The notes beneath the pieces are model-generated. The model did no database searches and had not been told where the DNA came from. It worked only from the letters and a program-made list of their open reading frames with translations. A program made the translations under genes and the position numbers. This document shows, piece after piece, positions 5,253 to 7,401 of a DNA stretch of 7,401 bases (positions within the stretch are counted from its first letter, which is position 1; each line of letters begins with the position of its first letter). The DNA comes from JAHDHW01 sp964551455 (GTDB lineage: Bacteria; Bacteroidota; Bacteroidia; Chitinophagales; Saprospiraceae). The DNA is taken from contig CAZKDA010000230.1 in assembly GCA_964551455.1 (NCBI GenBank), positions 1 to 7,401 of the forward strand. Direction: 5' to 3'.

Positions 5253-5795
5253 ATGAGTTTTGACGATTCGAATTTTTTTGAAAACAAAAGACCACTTGTA
5301 ATTAGCAAATTGAATTATTCCAAAGAAGCGTTTTTAGGACAACCGAAAAAGGAAAGCAAAAGTCGCGCAGCAGAATTTGAAAATGAGGTTTTTGATTTTT
5401 TGTTTAGAAACAAAAAGGGGTTGAGCATTCAAAAAATATACAGGCTGACCAATTCCATTATCGATGGGTTTGTGATCACCGAAAAAGGAAAACCCATTTC
5501 CCTGGAAATAAAGCTGGTATTGAACTGGCCAAAATCAGCCGTTGCAAGAACTCAACTGCAAAGATTTAACATTGAAAAGGTTTATGAAAAATTAGAGCTA
5601 CCAGCGCCGCAACATGGATTGATCATATTCAAGGATTTTACAAGTGACTGGAGCAAAATACGAGCGGGAAGAGCACTCGAAGATGGATGGTACCGGTTTT
5701 ATGAAGAACAAAGGAGCTTTGATAAAATAATCAACATGAATATTGATATTTGTAGGTTGGATGATGAGTTAAGAAATCCTTTGGTGAAAAAGTAA
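5253..5795 (+). CDS. Hypothetical protein with possible PD-(D/E)XK nuclease core
   Basis: I do not recognise this 180-residue protein by name. It has no signal peptide or membrane segment. Its middle has the layout of a PD-(D/E)XK nuclease fold: an acidic helix AEFENEVFDFLF (40-51), then a strand ending in IIDGF with D71, a turn, and a strand with LEIKLV giving E85-x-K87. After these comes a helix with RTQLQRF (100-106), where a Q or R is common. The spacing D71-x13-E85-x-K87 is typical. A DNA-cleaving or repair role is inference only. The gene is clearly AT-richer than its neighbours (sampled lines about 28-42% GC against about 47% in the phosphoesterase gene), which suggests acquisition by transfer. 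It begins 78 bp after the preceding gene and is followed after 34 bp by another gene, with which it may be cotranscribed. Confidence 0.65.
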   Translation: MSFDDSNFFENKRPLVISKLNYSKEAFLGQPKKESKSRAAEFENEVFDFLFRNKKGLSIQKIYRLTNSIIDGFVITEKGKPISLEIKLVLNWPKSAVARTQLQRFNIEKVYEKLELPAPQHGLIIFKDFTSDWSKIRAGRALEDGWYRFYEEQRSFDKIINMNIDICRLDDELRNPLVKK

Positions 5796-5829
5796 AAAAT
5801 AATTGCTTCAACTTAATGATCCTCACAAC

Positions 5830-6336
5830 ATGGACAACGAATTTTTTTTCCAGGAAACACAAAGATTTAAACAGTGGTGGATTTGGCTCATCTTACTGGG
5901 CATTAACGGGCTGATCTTATTCGGCGTTTTTAAACAGGTTGTCATTGGAGAACCATTGGGCAACAAACCTGTGAGTAACTTCGGTCTTTTCATCATAGCA
6001 GGATTGTCCCTGTCGCTGATTTTGTTGTTTCTGATATTTCGGCTTGACACCCAGATCAGGAAAGACGGAATTTACGTAAAGTTCGTTCCTTTTCATTCGA
6101 AATTCAGAAAATATGAATGGAGTGAGATTTCAAAATCCTACATCAGACAATATCATCCCATTAGAGAATATGGTGGTTGGGGGTTGCGTGGATTTGAGAA
6201 TAACCGGGCGCTTAATATTTCAGGTAATATAGGTTTGCAACTTGAATTTGCCAACAACGCCAAATTGCTTATCGGAACGAATAAACCGATAGAAATGGAA
6301 AAAGCGCTTGCCAAAATCGGACAATCGACCCAGTGA
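5830..6336 (+). CDS. Two-helix membrane protein with PH-like C-terminal domain
   Basis: The 168-residue protein has an aromatic, amphipathic start, two membrane helices (about 15-36 and 51-70) and a cytosolic beta-rich tail (about 73-165). The tail pattern is that of small bacterial PH-like domain membrane proteins: an RKDGIYVKF strand, then YEWSEI (95-100), GGWGLRG (115-121), and a final LLIGTNKP turn leading into a helix. Proteins of this layout are conserved in Bacteroidota as DUF families without known function; a DUF6141-type assignment is possible but not certain. I prefer the ATG at 5830 over an in-frame TTG at 5803, because the nine extra residues add nothing recognisable and the ATG sits 34 bp after the previous stop. 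An 8-T run (5842-5849) encodes part of the FFF near the start. Confidence 0.75.
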   Translation: MDNEFFFQETQRFKQWWIWLILLGINGLILFGVFKQVVIGEPLGNKPVSNFGLFIIAGLSLSLILLFLIFRLDTQIRKDGIYVKFVPFHSKFRKYEWSEISKSYIRQYHPIREYGGWGLRGFENNRALNISGNIGLQLEFANNAKLLIGTNKPIEMEKALAKIGQSTQ

Positions 6337-6375
6337 CACTGAAAACTTAACTATCAGATTTTTTAAGATTTTCCG

Positions 6376-6382
6376 TATCTTG
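6376..6382 (+). promoter_or_regulatory. Possible -7 box for the hydroxylase gene
   Basis: TATCTTG followed by CCGCCGC resembles the Bacteroidota -7 region but is one T short of TAnnTTTG. It ends 22 nt before the ATG at 6405. The 68-bp gap after the PH-like gene leaves room for its own promoter. Confidence 0.3.
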
Positions 6383-6404
6383 CCGCCGCTAAAAAAATCA
6401 GGTC

Positions 6405-7022
6405 ATGTCGTACAACTTCACACCAAAAACTAAAGGCTCAAAAAAGCTTTTCGAAAATAGATTCCTGGAAAGTCTGACGAAAACACACGTTGCCATTCCG
6501 ATCTCGATATTTTTTATCTACTCCGCTGCACTGCTGGCTTACAGCGTCAAAACCAATACGGAGCTAAGTGTGGCAGCTACGGTCGTGTTGTTCTTTTTGG
6601 GCTTTTTTGCCTTTACCCTGGCGGAATACCTGATCCATCGCTACGTATTTCACCTGCCCGGCAATACGGAAACCAAAGCAAAACTTCAATACACCCTCCA
6701 CGGGGTTCACCACGAATATCCAAAGGACAAACAGCGGCTTGCTATGCCACCGGTGATGAGCATTACCATTGGCACAGTGCTCTTGTTTGTATTCCGGCTT
6801 TTTCTCGGCGACCTCGTTTTTGCATTTTTGCCGGGATTCCTCGTTGGTTATGCCTGCTACCTTTGCGTGCATTACATTTTGCATATTTTCAAACCGCCCA
6901 ACAACCGGCTGAAAGTCCTTTGGTCGATCCACGCCATTCACCATTATAAAGATCAGACCAAAGCCTTTGGCGTTACGTCCCCGCTGTGGGATTACGTCTT
7001 CGGTACCATGCCTAAGTTGTAA
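6405..7022 (+). CDS. Fatty acid hydroxylase, FA2H/Scs7 type
   Basis: The 205-residue integral membrane protein belongs to the fatty acid hydroxylase (sterol desaturase) superfamily of di-iron membrane oxygenases. The histidine clusters are complete: HRYVFH (78-83), HGVHH (99-103), VHYILH (155-160) and HAIHH (176-180). Hydrophobic segments at about 30-47, 56-76, 118-135 and 137-155 would place the clusters on the cytosolic face. The stretch HGVHHEYPKDKQRLAMPP is characteristic of the FA2H/Scs7 group, which adds a 2-hydroxyl to the fatty acyl chain of ceramide, rather than of carotene hydroxylase CrtZ. The cytochrome b5 domain of the eukaryotic enzymes is absent, as usual in bacteria, so an outside electron donor is needed. 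Many Bacteroidota make sphingolipids, so a ceramide or free fatty acid substrate is plausible. The last 11 bp overlap the 3' end of the convergent SRPBCC gene. Confidence 0.9.
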   Translation: MSYNFTPKTKGSKKLFENRFLESLTKTHVAIPISIFFIYSAALLAYSVKTNTELSVAATVVLFFLGFFAFTLAEYLIHRYVFHLPGNTETKAKLQYTLHGVHHEYPKDKQRLAMPPVMSITIGTVLLFVFRLFLGDLVFAFLPGFLVGYACYLCVHYILHIFKPPNNRLKVLWSIHAIHHYKDQTKAFGVTSPLWDYVFGTMPKL

Positions 7023-7341
7023 GTTGTTTTTGACTGAAAAGTTTTTCCAGCCTGCTTTCGCGAAAAGCAAAAATTCCTTCCACTTTCTTTTTTATCAAAG
7101 TGCCGGCAATGATCCGCCCCAGCCAGCCCATCGGCAAAGCATAATGGATGATGTCTTCCATTAAAATGCCACTGTCTGTTTCGGTAAATCGGTGCTGATG
7201 ATGCCAAAAACGATACGGGCCGAACCGTTGCTCGTCAATGAAATATTCACTTTGCTGGCAATGCGTGATCTCCGTGACCCAATTGAACGGGATGATGCCG
7301 AAAACCCTGATCCTGTAAGGGATGATCTGACCGGCATACAT
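7012..7341 (-). pseudogene. SRPBCC-family protein, 5'-truncated
   Basis: From the first in-frame ATG (7341) this encodes 109 residues matching the C-terminal two thirds of the small SRPBCC/START-like family often annotated as cell division inhibitor or ligand-binding SRPBCC protein. Family features seen are MYAGQIIPY (1-9), WVTEITH (21-27), the block YFIDEQRFGPYRFWHH (33-48), MEDIIHYALPMGWLG (61-75), and a KKKVEGIFAFR C-terminal helix (84-94). Members are normally about 150 residues and start with a strand and two helices, including the FFS..NL..ITP region. None of that is encoded upstream in this frame: only about 16 further codons are open before an in-frame TAA at 7393-7395. That DNA is part of a dispersed repeat. 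The N-terminal third therefore seems lost, and the product, if made, would lack part of the helix-grip fold. A sequencing error cannot be excluded, and the window ends 60 bp past the ATG. Confidence 0.7.
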
Positions 7342-7369
7342 AAGGGGACTTCTAAAAATCCAAAAAATC

Positions 7370-7401
7370 TTAACCGCAAAGATCGCCAAGATTTATCGCA
7401 A
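7370..7401. repeat. AACCGCAAAG-type dispersed repeat, partial
   Basis: The sequence starts TTAACCGCAAAGATCGCCAAG and runs through a second CGCAA at the very end of the window. It has the quasi-periodic (CGC)AAAG composition of a class of intergenic repeats I recall from Bacteroidota and other bacteria, and it resembles the AAACCACAAA arm at 3713-3722. It lies immediately upstream of the truncated SRPBCC gene and supplies its in-frame stop. The element continues past the window edge, so its full length and any partner arm are unseen. Confidence 0.5.

Noticed and set aside
6405..7022. Carotene hydroxylase (CrtZ)
   Set aside because: The HGVHHEYPKDKQRLAMPP stretch fits the FA2H/Scs7 group better, and no carotenoid genes are nearby.
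6564..7070. A 168-codon open frame on the minus strand
   Set aside because: It is antisense to the fatty acid hydroxylase, which has complete histidine clusters. The minus-strand product has no recognisable features.

Overview
The window looks like chromosomal DNA of a Bacteroidota bacterium, possibly near the Saprospiria; the finer placement is a guess. The evidence is an exact TAnnTTTG promoter box, AT-rich leaders without clear Shine-Dalgarno sequences, two lipoprotein signal peptides, AT-rich intergenic DNA full of short repeats, and protein families typical of that phylum. Coding DNA is mostly about 46-47% GC where I counted. The gene at 5253-5795 is distinctly AT-richer, roughly 33-35% in the lines sampled.

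Layout from left to right. A 20-bp perfect palindrome sits at the left edge, followed by a minus-strand gene for a lipid-anchored cyclase (kynurenine formamidase-like family, 94-900). A divergent intergenic region carries an 8-bp tandem repeat and a promoter box. It leads into a plus-strand PfkB sugar kinase of the heptose-7-phosphate kinase type (1097-2095) and, 45 bp later, a small TerB-like helical protein (2141-2470). After a 268-bp gap with inverted repeats comes a lipoprotein of unknown function (2739-3641). The next gap (3642-3994) is the most structured in the window: a CACAGAG-type dispersed repeat able to form a terminator, then two adjoining imperfect hairpins running up to the putative promoter of a membrane-anchored metallophosphoesterase (3996-5174).

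The right part holds an AT-rich gene with a possible PD-(D/E)XK nuclease core (5253-5795), a two-helix membrane protein with a PH-like tail (5830-6336), and an FA2H/Scs7-type fatty acid hydroxylase (6405-7022). Last is a minus-strand SRPBCC-family gene that lacks its N-terminal third. Its upstream sequence is a copy-like stretch of a dispersed AACCGCAAAG repeat that brings an in-frame stop.

The genes do not form one obvious pathway. The envelope theme is recurrent: heptose kinase (LPS or surface glycan), fatty acid hydroxylase (possibly sphingolipid), two lipoproteins and two membrane proteins. I see no tRNA, rRNA, CRISPR array, transposase or complete mobile element. I did not find a convincing new multi-gene system. 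The points most worth a second look are the truncated SRPBCC gene, the double hairpin, the altered metal motif of the phosphoesterase, and the AT-rich putative nuclease.
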